Source of the DNA: a candidate division FCPU426 bacterium
Lineage (GTDB): Bacteria > Oederibacteriota > JAAXVQ01 > JAUVAV01
Reading direction: 5' to 3'
DNA length: 32,314 bases
Assembly: GCA_016929575.1 (NCBI GenBank)
Contig: JAFGIQ010000188.1
Span: 1 to 32,314 of the forward strand
The notes under the pieces were generated by a model, which ran no database searches, was not told the origin of the DNA, and was given only the letters and a program-made list of their open reading frames with translations. The translations under genes were made by a program, and so were the position numbers. Below, piece by piece: positions 24,212 to 32,314 of this stretch. Numbering within the stretch: position 1 is the first letter of the stretch; each line of letters starts with the position of its first letter.

Positions 24212-24832
24212 ATGTTACGCGCCACCACCCCCGCAGATTTCGAGGAAATGTATCTCATCATCAATGACGCCGCCCAGGCCTATCGCCACCAGATCCCCGC
24301 GGATTGTTGGCATGACCCCTACATGTCCAGGGAAGCCCTGCGCCGGGAAATGGACAGTGGCGTGGTGTTTTGGGGATGGGAGGAAAACGGCATGCTGTTG
24401 GGGGTCATGGGTATCCAGGACGTGCAGGATGTCACCCTGATCAGGCATGCCTATGTGCGCACTGTCCACCGCCACCGCGGCATCGGCGGGCTTTTGCTGC
24501 GGCACCTTCTGCATATCACCACCCGCCCGGTGTTGGTCGGCACCTGGGCCGCTGCTTCCTGGGCCATTCGTTTTTATGAAAAAAACGGTTTTCAGCTGGT
24601 TTCCGCAGAGGAAAAAAACCGTCTGCTGCGCAAATACTGGTCCATCTCCGAGCGCCAGATTGAAACCTCGGTGGTATTGAAAGAATCAGGGGGCGTATTT
24701 GCAATAAAAAAGGCGCTTGGAAGCGCCTTTGGGGATTTCATCTTTTTGACTTGGGGCCTGAGTTTCTTGATAAATCATCTAACCCTCACTCCGTCCCCAA
24801 TCAATTACTTTTCCCTCCCACAGGTCGCTTAA
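24212..24832 (+). CDS. GNAT-family N-acetyltransferase with C-terminal extension
   Basis: The 206-residue protein has the acetyl-CoA motif HRHRGIGGLLLRHLL (86-100; R/Q-x2-G-x-G type) and the beta5 to alpha4 segment AIRFYEKNGFQLV (118-130). The substrate is unknown. The canonical domain ends near residue 158. The remaining ~47 residues are encoded by DNA that forms the opposite-strand terminator (24703-24730) and the 3' end of the ATPase gene (54-nt overlap), so the tail probably arose from loss of an earlier stop when that cassette arrived. AAGGA lies 6 nt before the ATG; probably co-transcribed with murB. Confidence 0.85.
   Translation: MLRATTPADFEEMYLIINDAAQAYRHQIPADCWHDPYMSREALRREMDSGVVFWGWEENGMLLGVMGIQDVQDVTLIRHAYVRTVHRHRGIGGLLLRHLLHITTRPVLVGTWAAASWAIRFYEKNGFQLVSAEEKNRLLRKYWSISERQIETSVVLKESGGVFAIKKALGSAFGDFIFLTWGLSFLINHLTLTPSPINYFSLPQVA
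24703..24730 (-). terminator. Intrinsic terminator of the ATPase gene
   Basis: AAAGGCGC and GCGCCTTT pair perfectly (24709-24730, loop of about 6 nt), followed on the minus strand by TTTTTTATT. It lies 49 nt beyond the ATPase stop and inside the GNAT frame on the other strand. Confidence 0.75.
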
Positions 24833-25936
24833 AAATTCCCTCCACGGCACGACTGAAATATTGCCATGTTTCCAGGCGCGCGCTTCCATGCAGACCAGCA
24901 GATATTTCTTCAGGCGTTTTTCCTCCTTGAGCGCCTGCAATCCCTTCAAGTCGCGCTCGCTGACGTGCTTTTTGGCTTTTACTTCAATGGCGACCTCGTC
25001 TCCCAGCACAAAATCCACCTCAAAGCCGGATTGCGAACGCCAGTAATGCAAACTGTCTATTTGGAGGTAATCACAATATGTTTTCAGCTCATGGGCAAGG
25101 TAGGTTTCAAAAGCCGCGCCATATTCCGGTGACCCGGGCGAAACCATTTGCCGGTGCTGAAAATAATTCGCCAACCCTACATCAAAAAAATAATACTTTG
25201 GCGCCCTGATGGGCTTTCGTTTCACCGAAGCCCCCCAGCCTGATATTTCAAAAGCCAGCAGGGTGTCTTTCAGAATCTGAAAATACTCTTGCACGGTCCG
25301 CCTGGGCACCTGTGCGTCGCTCGCAATTTTGGAATAATTCGCCATCTGGCTGTTGCACAAGGCAGCGACTTCCAAAAACCGGCTGAAAGCCGGAATATTC
25401 CTGACCAGTCCTTCGGCAGCTATTTCCTGTGCCAGGTAATCCCCGGCATAGGCCTTCAAATCCTCCCGGGGGGAATCGGAAAAGAACACTGCCGGCAGCA
25501 GGCCGTAAGCCAGCGCTCTGTCCAGGTGGAAATGTTTTCCCAACTCAACCTGGGAAAATGGATGCAATATCCTTGCTCGCGCCCGCCCACCCAACAAATT
25601 GACCCCTCCGCGCCTCAGTTTTCGGGCCGAGGACCCGGTCAACAAAAACCGCACACTGCGTTTTTCTATCAGCCGGTGGACTTGGTCCAGCACGCCCGGC
25701 ACTTTCTGAATCTCGTCTATGACCACCACCCGGTCCGAGGGCCTCAGTTCCGCTTCCAGGCGCGAGGGATTCCGGGTGAATTGCAGAAAGGTTTCCCCGT
25801 CCAAAAGGTCGTACACCCGGTCGGCCTTGATTTGATGCGCAATCAGCCAGGATTTTCCGGTTTGCCTCGGCCCCCACAAAAAGCATGATTTTTTCATCAA
25901 GATGGAATTCAGGTCCAAATAGCGCTTAATCTGCAT
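24779..25936 (-). CDS. AAA_14 / DUF4143 ATPase
   Basis: The 385-residue protein has an AAA_14 N-terminal ATPase domain with Walker A GPRQTGKS (22-29), Walker B VVVIDEIQK (70-78) and the sensor-like FLLTGSSARKL. The C-terminal DUF4143 part includes a PD-(D/E)xK-like motif, EVDFVLGDEVAIEVKAKK. Such proteins are widespread, patchily distributed and often found in multiple mobile-looking copies; no cellular role is established. The ATG at 25936 follows GGGGGTGA at 6 nt. It has its own near-consensus promoter and operator-like palindrome (25953-25998) and its own terminator, forming a self-contained cassette between polC and murB. Confidence 0.92.
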   Translation of the reverse strand: MQIKRYLDLNSILMKKSCFLWGPRQTGKSWLIAHQIKADRVYDLLDGETFLQFTRNPSRLEAELRPSDRVVVIDEIQKVPGVLDQVHRLIEKRSVRFLLTGSSARKLRRGGVNLLGGRARARILHPFSQVELGKHFHLDRALAYGLLPAVFFSDSPREDLKAYAGDYLAQEIAAEGLVRNIPAFSRFLEVAALCNSQMANYSKIASDAQVPRRTVQEYFQILKDTLLAFEISGWGASVKRKPIRAPKYYFFDVGLANYFQHRQMVSPGSPEYGAAFETYLAHELKTYCDYLQIDSLHYWRSQSGFEVDFVLGDEVAIEVKAKKHVSERDLKGLQALKEEKRLKKYLLVCMEARAWKHGNISVVPWREFLSDLWEGKVIDWGRSEG

Positions 25937-25952
25937 GCAATTTCACCCCCGG

Positions 25953-25998
25953 CATTACTATTGCCATTTATCATAATAATTGGCAATAGTAATGTCAA
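25953..25998 (-). promoter_or_regulatory. Near-consensus promoter inside a 14-bp-arm palindrome
   Basis: On the minus strand, TTGACA (25993-25998), a 17-bp spacer and TATGAT (25970-25975) predict a start near 25963. The arms CATTACTATTGCCA (25953-25966) and TGGCAATAGTAATG (25981-25994) are perfect inverted copies around a 14-nt centre that contains the -10, so one arm covers the start site and the other the spacer. This is the geometry of a repressor operator. The rest of the gap to polC (25999-26156) shows no gene and no clear polC terminator. Confidence 0.7.
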
Positions 25999-26156
25999 AT
26001 AAATAATAGCGTAAACCTGCCCCGTCGGGTCCCAGAAAGGGGGCCTGCCCATTATTGGGAAGACGCACGGACAGGCTACCAAGCTTTGGCCGCATGTTGC
26101 TTTTCAGCTGTTGCGCTCTCTTAGTCCCGCGGGTGTTTCCACGCCAACCCCCCCCC

Positions 26157-29100
26157 TCACCCAAAAAGCGAGGTCTGATCGGCCTTGGGCAGGATGTCCA
26201 GGCAGCGGTGCAGGGTCATGATTTCGATGACATTCTTGTTTGCCCCTGTGCGTTGGGCCAGTTCCTCCACCGAGCGGAAGGGGCGCGCCACGCGTTCTTC
26301 TGAAATGCGCAGGGCGCAGGTCAATCCCAGCCCGGTCAGTGAAATCAAAGGCGGCAGGAGCTCTTTTTCACCCACCAATGTAAACAATTCCTGGTGGGAA
26401 TCAGACAGGGAAACCGGCAGAAAGGTGATGCCCCGGGCAAAAGCCTCGCGCACCACTTCCAAAACCGTCAGACTGTTTTTATCCTTGGCGGTCAAGTCCT
26501 GGCGGTTTTTCAATTCCTGAATGCGCTCCTGCACCCGCCGCGGACCCCCGCGCACCACCAGCTCGGCGTTAAAAAACTCGGCGTTCAGGGAGAAATAATT
26601 GGTGTAAAACGCCGCCGGAAAATGCACCTTGAAGTAGGCAATGCGAAAAGCCATGATGCAATAGGCCACGGCGTGCGCCTTGGGAAAAATGTATTTAATC
26701 TTTTTGCAGGAGGCGATGTACCAGGCAGGGACATTGTGCTCCCGCATGGCAGCCTCCTGCTCCGGATTCAACCCCTTGCCCTTGCGCACGGATTCCATGA
26801 TCTGAAAAGCCTGTTCCGGATCCATGCCCTTGCTGTTGAGGTAATTCATGATGTCATCGCGGGCGGAAATGACGGTTGACAGGGTGACGGTCTTGTCCTT
26901 GATTAACTCCGCGGCATTATTCAGCCATACGTCCGTGCCGTGGGACAGGCCGGAAATCCTCACCAGTTCGGAAAACACCGTTGGCCGCGTTGCCTCCAGC
27001 ATCTGGCGGACAAACTCGGTTCCGAATTCAGGAATACCCAGGGTGCCGATGGCAGTCCCGATGTCCCCCTGCACGCGGAGGGTTTCCAGTCCGGAAAATA
27101 TTTTCAGCGTATCCGGATCATCCAGGGGGATGGAACGCACATTGACGCCGGTCATGTCGCCCAAGCGGCGCAGGGAGGTGGGATCGTCATGTCCCAGTAT
27201 ATCCAGTTTGAGCAGGGAATCATGAATAGCATGGTAATCCAGATGCGTGGTGGTTATCTCCGAGTCGCGGTCATCCGCCGGCCGTTGTACGGGCGTAAAA
27301 TCGTGAATCTCCATGTCCGCCGGCACGATCATAATGCCGCCCGGGTGCTGCCCGGTGGTTTTTTTCACGCCGGCGCATCCGCGGGTCAGACGGTTTACTT
27401 CCGCTTCCCGGACGACCAGTTTGTTCTCCTCGAGATATTTTTTCACAAAACCGTAGGCAATACGGTCCGCCACGGTGGAAATGGTGCCGGCACGGAAAAT
27501 ATGGCCGGCATCGAAGATTTCCTCCAGGGCTTTGTGCGCCTTGGCCTGGTATTCCCCTGAAAAATTCAAATCAATATCAGGCAGCTTGTTTCCGTTAAAG
27601 CCCATGAAAACCTCAAAGGGAATGTCAAAGCCTATTTTTTCCATCATGGTCTGGCAACGGGGGCAGGCTTTGTCTGCGATGTCCGCACCAATGCACCCGT
27701 TTTCAGCCAGCTCAAAACAGCGGCACTGCGGGCATAAATAATGTCCAGGCAAGGGATTGACTTCCGTGATACCCAGCATGGTTGCAGTCAGGGAAGATCC
27801 TACGGATCCCCGGGACCCGACCAGATAGCCATCATCGATGGATTTATGCACCAGCCGGCGGGCGATTAAAAACAGGGAAGCGAAATGATTCTCATTAATG
27901 CCCTTGATCTCCCGGGCCAGGCGCTGGGCCACCAGTTCAGGCAGGGGGTCCCCGTACATCATCCGGGCGCGCTCCAATGCCCGGCGTTCCAATTCCCTCT
28001 CCGCCTCAGGCAGTTTGGGCGGATAAAATTTCTGTTTCAGGGGTTCGATATCCCCTATTTGCGCGGCAATACGCCGCGGTGCTTCCACCACGACCTCATA
28101 GGCTTCCTTTTCCCCCAAATAAGCGAACTCCTCCAGCATCTCCTGGGTGGTTTTAAAAAACAAGGGGGCCTGTTGGGCCGCATCCTCGTAACCCATCCCG
28201 GCCTGTAAAATGGACCGGTAAATCTCGTCGCCGGGCTCGAGAAAATGCACATCACCCGTGGCGACCACCGGTATCCGGTTTTTTCTTCCTATTGCCAGAA
28301 TACGGCGGTTGATGTCCAACAAGGCCTCTTCGTCGCGGCATTGCCCTTCACGGATGAGAAAGTGGTTGTTCTCGCGGGGCATGATTTCCAGGTAGTCATA
28401 GCGGCGGACAATTTCCGCCAGGGTCTCATCGTCGGCGCCCCGCAAAATATGCTGAATGACTTCACCCTGCTCACAGGCGGACCCCAGCAGCAGGCCTTCG
28501 CGGTGATGGTTTAGGCTGGAACGTAAAATGCGGGGATGCCGGTAGAAATGGTTTAAGTGCGCCTCTGAAACCAGGTGATAGAGGTTGCGGATGCCTTGCG
28601 GTTTGGCTATCAATATGCTGATATGGTATGGCCGCGGCGGTTTCTTTCCGACCTGCTCTTTGGCCCACGCATCTTCAATTAAATACCCCTCCATGCCGTA
28701 GAGGACTTTACACCCGTGCTTTTTGGCCGCAGCCATCGCCTCGGGATAAGCCTGGACCACGCCGTGATCTGTTATGGCGATGGCCTCATGTCCGAAGGCC
28801 GCGGCCTGTTTGATCAAATCCGAGACGCTGACCATGGCGTCCATGGCGCTCATTTGTGTATGCGCATGAAGCTCAATGCGTTTTTGGGGAGCCATATCCC
28901 GGCGGCTTGATTTTTCTCCCAGGGAAATATCTTTCAGAAACAAGCACAAATCTTGTGTGTATTTGTCGTATTGTATTGATCCGCGCAAGCGGGCATAAGC
29001 GCTTTTTTTCACTTCCGGCGACAGTTGTCTCCCCGCATCCACAAACAACCGGGCATTGATGGTGCTGGTTTTGTCGTAGATGTCCATTAAAACCAGCTGC

Positions 29101-29903
29101 CGGCCCGTACGGAGGGTCTTGCACTCAAATGCAATCAGTTCCCCCTCCACCACCACATTGGTTTCTTCCTCCTTGATGGCGGCTATGGGCGTGGGGACGG
29201 CGGATATTTTCCGGCCATACACAACACGCCAACGCGGTTGCTTGGACGCTTCGGTCTGCGGCGCGTGTATTCCCCCCGGCTCCTCGTTTTCCTGCTGGAT
29301 CCTCTCCAACTCTTCACGAATGCGCTTGCGGTAGAGCGCTTCACGTTCCCGGACCTCTTGTGTGAATTCCCCGATCTCAAACCGCACCTGTACTGGCATG
29401 TTCAGCCGTTCGCTGAGCAGGCGCCCCATGATTTTGTCCGCATCCTGGCGCTGCAGCGCCACGAGTGACATTTCGTTGGCCAAAGCAATACGGACCCGGT
29501 TCTCCCCGCCGCTGTTTGTAAACCGCACCAAGGACAGGTAGGCGCCGGCCATGTGCACAGTCCGCGAAAAAACACCCAGCAGGTCCGTCCAGTGTTCCTG
29601 CACGTATTCCAGCGCCGACATGACCCCGGCGGAATAATGCACATCCCACAGCATCTGTACTTTGCCGCTTTCGGTCAGCTGTACTTCCAGCAGGGTCCGC
29701 AATTTTTCCAGCAATTCGCGGGGCAGGCGTTTATCGGAGTCCAGCCGCACAATCAGCGCTGCCGGCCGGCAGGAAAGATGCACAGAACGGGGGACGGCGG
29801 CAAGGAAGTCTTTTTTGGTGTCCGGTGCCAGCTCTAATTTTTCAATGAGTTCCCGCAGACGGGGCGATATTCCTTTTGGTTCCAAAATGATTTCTGGAGA
29901 CAT
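26157..29903 (-). CDS. polC: PolC-type DNA polymerase III alpha subunit lacking the exonuclease domain
   Basis: The 1248-residue replicative polymerase is shorter than typical PolC (about 1430-1450). Order: N-terminal domain (about 1-235), OB domain (about 245-330), PHP domain with ELHAHTQMSAMDAM (344-357), AITDHG (376-381), GMEG (403-406), GSACEQGE (474-481) and TGDVHF (549-554). Zinc-type Cys pairs follow at CPQC and CPRC (724-750), then palm Asp776 and Asp778 (LPDIDLNFSGEYQ) and Asp901 (LDILGHDD), and the C-terminal tail. In PolC the DEDD 3'-5' exonuclease is inserted in the PHP domain. Here GMEGYLIEDAW (403-413) runs directly into PPRPYHISIL (422-431) with no FDxET-type motif. All PHP ligands remain, so PHP proofreading or a separate exonuclease is possible. 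Start has GGAG 7 nt upstream. Confidence 0.95.
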   Translation of the reverse strand: MSPEIILEPKGISPRLRELIEKLELAPDTKKDFLAAVPRSVHLSCRPAALIVRLDSDKRLPRELLEKLRTLLEVQLTESGKVQMLWDVHYSAGVMSALEYVQEHWTDLLGVFSRTVHMAGAYLSLVRFTNSGGENRVRIALANEMSLVALQRQDADKIMGRLLSERLNMPVQVRFEIGEFTQEVREREALYRKRIREELERIQQENEEPGGIHAPQTEASKQPRWRVVYGRKISAVPTPIAAIKEEETNVVVEGELIAFECKTLRTGRQLVLMDIYDKTSTINARLFVDAGRQLSPEVKKSAYARLRGSIQYDKYTQDLCLFLKDISLGEKSSRRDMAPQKRIELHAHTQMSAMDAMVSVSDLIKQAAAFGHEAIAITDHGVVQAYPEAMAAAKKHGCKVLYGMEGYLIEDAWAKEQVGKKPPRPYHISILIAKPQGIRNLYHLVSEAHLNHFYRHPRILRSSLNHHREGLLLGSACEQGEVIQHILRGADDETLAEIVRRYDYLEIMPRENNHFLIREGQCRDEEALLDINRRILAIGRKNRIPVVATGDVHFLEPGDEIYRSILQAGMGYEDAAQQAPLFFKTTQEMLEEFAYLGEKEAYEVVVEAPRRIAAQIGDIEPLKQKFYPPKLPEAERELERRALERARMMYGDPLPELVAQRLAREIKGINENHFASLFLIARRLVHKSIDDGYLVGSRGSVGSSLTATMLGITEVNPLPGHYLCPQCRCFELAENGCIGADIADKACPRCQTMMEKIGFDIPFEVFMGFNGNKLPDIDLNFSGEYQAKAHKALEEIFDAGHIFRAGTISTVADRIAYGFVKKYLEENKLVVREAEVNRLTRGCAGVKKTTGQHPGGIMIVPADMEIHDFTPVQRPADDRDSEITTTHLDYHAIHDSLLKLDILGHDDPTSLRRLGDMTGVNVRSIPLDDPDTLKIFSGLETLRVQGDIGTAIGTLGIPEFGTEFVRQMLEATRPTVFSELVRISGLSHGTDVWLNNAAELIKDKTVTLSTVISARDDIMNYLNSKGMDPEQAFQIMESVRKGKGLNPEQEAAMREHNVPAWYIASCKKIKYIFPKAHAVAYCIMAFRIAYFKVHFPAAFYTNYFSLNAEFFNAELVVRGGPRRVQERIQELKNRQDLTAKDKNSLTVLEVVREAFARGITFLPVSLSDSHQELFTLVGEKELLPPLISLTGLGLTCALRISEERVARPFRSVEELAQRTGANKNVIEIMTLHRCLDILPKADQTSLFG

Positions 29904-30288
29904 GCACTACTCCGCCGATAATAGTCCTTGGTCAAACGAGGTGATGATTGAAGCGCCTCTCCCACTCTTAGGCAACCCTACTTTTAACATGTGTTGGAGG
30001 GGAGGTCTGTGTTGGTTTATCCAATACTGCCTTATGCCACTTTTCCTTGGCAACACCAAATTCCAAACCATGCTGTTTCCCAGCCGGGTGAAGATGCCGC
30101 CTTGCTTTTTCATAATATTTTTTTGCTGCAGTTGCTCCTATTTTACCAGAATATTTTTAAAGATAAAGTGTTTTGTTTTTTTTTGTTTGCTGGCGTATGC
30201 CAGCGGTGTTCACTGGGTTGCACGACCATGGTTTCACCCCTTCCGGCATGCATCTCATCTGCTGCCGCCACCCAAGGTGTCGGGCCTC
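29904..30288. other. 385-bp gap upstream of polC
   Basis: On the minus strand an ATG at 30113 opens a 68-codon frame ending 3 nt before the polC start (29907). It has no Shine-Dalgarno and no recognised sequence, so I leave it uncalled. An extended -10 (TGGTAAAAT) lies at about 30136-30144 and could start polC transcription. GCTGGC/GCCAGC at 30188-30203 forms a short hairpin next to a run of T on the plus strand (30174-30187), in the wrong order to end the leftward membrane-protein transcript. Confidence 0.35.
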
Positions 30289-30735
30289 TTATTTTTTTGT
30301 GAGCAGTTCCTGAATGCGTTCTATGGTCAGGCGCTGGATGCGTTGCAACAACCGAAAAGCGGGGTAAAGAGCCAGAATCAAGAATTCAAATACAAATATA
30401 TTTTGCACCACCAGCAGCCAAAAACGGCTTTTTGCGGGAATAACAAAAGCCCATAGGGTCGCCAGCATAAAAAGCACAAGCAGGCACTGCCAGGGCAGCC
30501 AGACCAGCATACGTGAAAACACACGGTCGCGCTGGAGCAGCAGTCTGGCCACCTGGTAGATGTCCTTGCCCGGATAGGCATGCGCGAATTTTTGGCGCGC
30601 ATCCTGCAGGGTCCAGGTGGGCAGCGTACGACTGGCCAGGTTGAAAAGCTTTTGTACCAACAAAGTGATCAGGGCCGCCAAAACGATGGCCACCAGCGAC
30701 CAGGTAATGATGTCCCGGGATGAAAATGGCGTCAT
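30289..30735 (-). CDS. Small three-helix membrane protein, unknown
   Basis: With the ATG at 30735, which overlaps the upstream glycosyltransferase stop as ATGA, the product has 148 residues. Three hydrophobic segments lie at about 10-32, 75-100 and 105-127, with an amphipathic, basic C-terminus (RLLQRIQRLTIERIQELL). The frame is open 26 codons further into the glycosyltransferase gene, but the coupled start is more likely. No family is recognised. The tight coupling suggests a membrane partner of the glycosyltransferase. Confidence 0.6.
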   Translation of the reverse strand: MTPFSSRDIITWSLVAIVLAALITLLVQKLFNLASRTLPTWTLQDARQKFAHAYPGKDIYQVARLLLQRDRVFSRMLVWLPWQCLLVLFMLATLWAFVIPAKSRFWLLVVQNIFVFEFLILALYPAFRLLQRIQRLTIERIQELLTKK

Positions 30736-31901
30736 GCCCTGCCCCCGTGTTTGGAGTGAATCAGCCCGCCGTACGTATCCAGCATTTCCTTGGCCTTGTT
30801 CTCCGCCGACCACACCTGCGCTTGCTGCGCGGCTTCTTTGACTTTCTGACTGTATAAATCTTTGTCGCTCAACATCCGGTCAACCGCTGCGCCGAATGCA
30901 TCCACAGCGAGTGGAACCGCCAATCCTCCCCCGCCGGCTAAAACATCCTGCACCCCCAATGCATTGACGGCCACACAGGGCGTGCCGGCTGCCATGGCCT
31001 CCGTAAGCACCAACCCCTGGGTTTCAGTCGTTGATGCCAGCAACTGCAAATCCGCGGCGGCATACAGATCCGCCCAATCGCGGCGGTTCAAGAGCCCGAG
31101 AAAAACAACCTTCGCGCCCAGTTTTCTCGCACCGGCTTCCGCTTTAACTGACTGCAAAGCCGGCCCCTGGCCGGCCACGACCAAACGCGCTTTGGGCTGG
31201 CTTTTTTCAAGCCGTTTCAGCACATCGAACAGAAAGGGTATGTTCTTCTCCCCTGCCACCCGTCCCATGCAAAGCAGCATTTTTTCATCCTGGCCAAAAC
31301 CGAGCTGCTGACGCATGCGGGCGCCGTCAACACTTTGAAAAGGCCGGATATCCGTCCCCGTCGGCAAAACTTTAACCGGCTTTTTGATGCCATAGCCGCT
31401 TAAAATTTCCTTAATCGCCCAGGAGGGAACGATGATCTGATCATGAAGGTTGCAAAACTTTCTTGAATACCACGCCACCAGGGGTTTATGCATCACCCGC
31501 GGCAGCACCGGAAAGTAATGAGGCATGTAGGCTTCAAATAACGTGTGATAGGTATGCACCGATGGGATCTGCAGTCGTCTTGCCCGCCATGCCATTAACA
31601 ATCCCAGCGTGAACGGCGTCTGGGTGTGAATAATATCCAGTTTAAGTTCATGCAGCCGCGCCAACTGCTGCCGCGTTTGCAGCGCCAGCGGATTGGGCAA
31701 CCGGTCCTCGGGATTGAAAAATAAATACAAGGAAGGAAACCGCCAGACGTCTTCTTCGGGATTTTTAAGTTCCGGAAAAGCCGGGGCAAATATCGTCACC
31801 TTGTGCCCAAGCAGGCGAAACTGTTCGGCAAAGGTTAAAATGGATTTCATTACGCCATTGACGCGCGGCAAATACGTGTCAGTCGCCAGACCGATATGCA
31901 T
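30732..31901 (-). CDS. Family 4 glycosyltransferase, diacylglycerol-glucosyltransferase-like
   Basis: The 389-residue GT-B enzyme opens with IGLATDTYLPRVNGVMKSI (3-21), typical of the lipid-directed GT4 group (monoglucosyldiacylglycerol synthases and PimA/PimB-like enzymes). SVHTYHTLFEAY (114-125) is the acceptor-side segment; PTGTD (180-184), GRVAGEKN (213-220) and the donor-site EX7E motif Glu293 to Glu301 (ETQGLVLTE) followed by AMAAGTPCVAV complete the family pattern. It should transfer a sugar from a nucleotide donor on the cytoplasmic side of the membrane, perhaps onto a glycerolipid; the acceptor is inferred. It lies 143 bp after proS and overlaps the next membrane protein by 4 nt. Its insertion between proS and polC is a departure from the Firmicutes order. 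Confidence 0.85.
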   Translation of the reverse strand: MHIGLATDTYLPRVNGVMKSILTFAEQFRLLGHKVTIFAPAFPELKNPEEDVWRFPSLYLFFNPEDRLPNPLALQTRQQLARLHELKLDIIHTQTPFTLGLLMAWRARRLQIPSVHTYHTLFEAYMPHYFPVLPRVMHKPLVAWYSRKFCNLHDQIIVPSWAIKEILSGYGIKKPVKVLPTGTDIRPFQSVDGARMRQQLGFGQDEKMLLCMGRVAGEKNIPFLFDVLKRLEKSQPKARLVVAGQGPALQSVKAEAGARKLGAKVVFLGLLNRRDWADLYAAADLQLLASTTETQGLVLTEAMAAGTPCVAVNALGVQDVLAGGGGLAVPLAVDAFGAAVDRMLSDKDLYSQKVKEAAQQAQVWSAENKAKEMLDTYGGLIHSKHGGRA

Positions 31902-32044
31902 AATGTATTATCCCATCCCCTTTTCAGCAGGTTTTTTCAACCGGGTAAATGCCTTCCCCGATTCCTTGCGCCTGCAAAAGTCTGCGTATGGATATCACGC
32001 ACTGGCCGTTGCATCGTAACACATTGCAAACCAACTTGGCCTTT

Positions 32045-32314
32045 TCAATCATTGCCCGCCCTGGCGGTGACCAGGGCGAGTATTCTTTCCGCGATTTCCC
32101 CGCGCGGCACCATGACCGCCTCCTGTTGGCCTCTTTGCTTGAGCTCGATTTTATTTTCGCTCACGCCTTTGCCAAAAGTCAGGCGGATGGGAATGCCGAT
32201 CAAATCCGCATCTTTAAATTTTACCCCCGCACGCTCATCCCGGTCATCCAGCAACACCTCCACCCCTGCGTCCTGCAGCTCCCTATAAACATCTTCGGCC
32301 ATTTCCATAGCCGC
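32045..32314 (-). CDS. proS: Prolyl-tRNA synthetase, C-terminal part (gene runs off the window)
   Basis: The last 89 residues of ProS are visible: an anticodon-binding domain with ELQDAGVEVLLDDRDERAGVKF (about 13-34 of the visible part) and DADLIGIPIRLTFGKG, followed by the conserved basic ELKQR and the final helix. The 5' part, including the catalytic core, lies beyond base 32314; the first visible codons are GCG GCT. In Firmicutes proS directly precedes polC. Here the glycosyltransferase and a membrane protein lie between. Confidence 0.93.
   Translation of the reverse strand, partial: AAMEMAEDVYRELQDAGVEVLLDDRDERAGVKFKDADLIGIPIRLTFGKGVSENKIELKQRGQQEAVMVPRGEIAERILALVTARAGND

Noticed and set aside
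29662-30456. 264-codon plus-strand frame over the polC upstream gap
   Set aside because: It begins antisense to polC and ends antisense to the small membrane protein; low-complexity Phe/Ser/Cys-rich product without motif or ribosome site.

Overview
The window is a gene-dense bacterial chromosome segment of about 32 kb, mixed in GC and with no tRNA, rRNA, CRISPR array, IS transposase or phage gene that I can see. The backbone is the proS / polC / nusA / infB / DUF503 (ylxP) / rbfA / truB / ribF neighbourhood best known from Firmicutes. Replication relies on a PolC-type polymerase. Several features are not typical of cultured Firmicutes: the PolC lacks the exonuclease insert, rimP, ylxR and ylxQ are missing, and RtcB occurs with archease. 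A PolC-bearing candidate phylum or other deep lineage fits, but I cannot name it from sequence alone.

Layout, left to right. 1-241: a nested palindrome at the window edge. 242-1948: a V4R/TIGR02265-like protein, divergent from a family 2 glycosyltransferase. 2008-5902: a very large polytopic GT-C-like membrane protein and a four-helix membrane protein, read leftward. 6019-7889: archease and RtcB, translationally coupled, behind a good sigma-70-type promoter with an adjacent palindrome. 8164-9882: PolX, divergent. 10090-15254 (leftward): STAS anti-anti-sigma factor, PP2C phosphatase, HU-like protein and PcrA helicase, all joined by 4-nt ATGA overlaps, then a gap and an RsbW-like kinase. Together these form a partner-switching module fused to DNA-maintenance genes. 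15454-22680 (leftward): nusA, infB, DUF503, rbfA, nrnA, truB, ribF, a translation and RNA-maturation operon whose leader carries a promoter followed at once by an intrinsic terminator (attenuator-like). 22973-24832 (rightward): murB, preceded by an unexplained 140-bp element with 30-bp perfect inverted ends, and a GNAT acetyltransferase. 24703-25998 (leftward): an AAA_14/DUF4143 ATPase that forms a self-contained cassette with its own promoter, operator-like palindrome and terminator. 26157-32314 (leftward): polC, a small membrane protein, a GT4 glycosyltransferase and the 3' end of proS.

Main points of interest: the exonuclease-less PolC; the STAS-PP2C-HU-PcrA coupling, in which the PP2C has Asp to Asn in its YTDG metal motif; the nusA leader with competing pairings; and two large palindromic elements. 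Promoter calls are by eye (-35/-10 match and spacing). Several start codons were moved to sites with a visible Shine-Dalgarno sequence, as noted in each entry.
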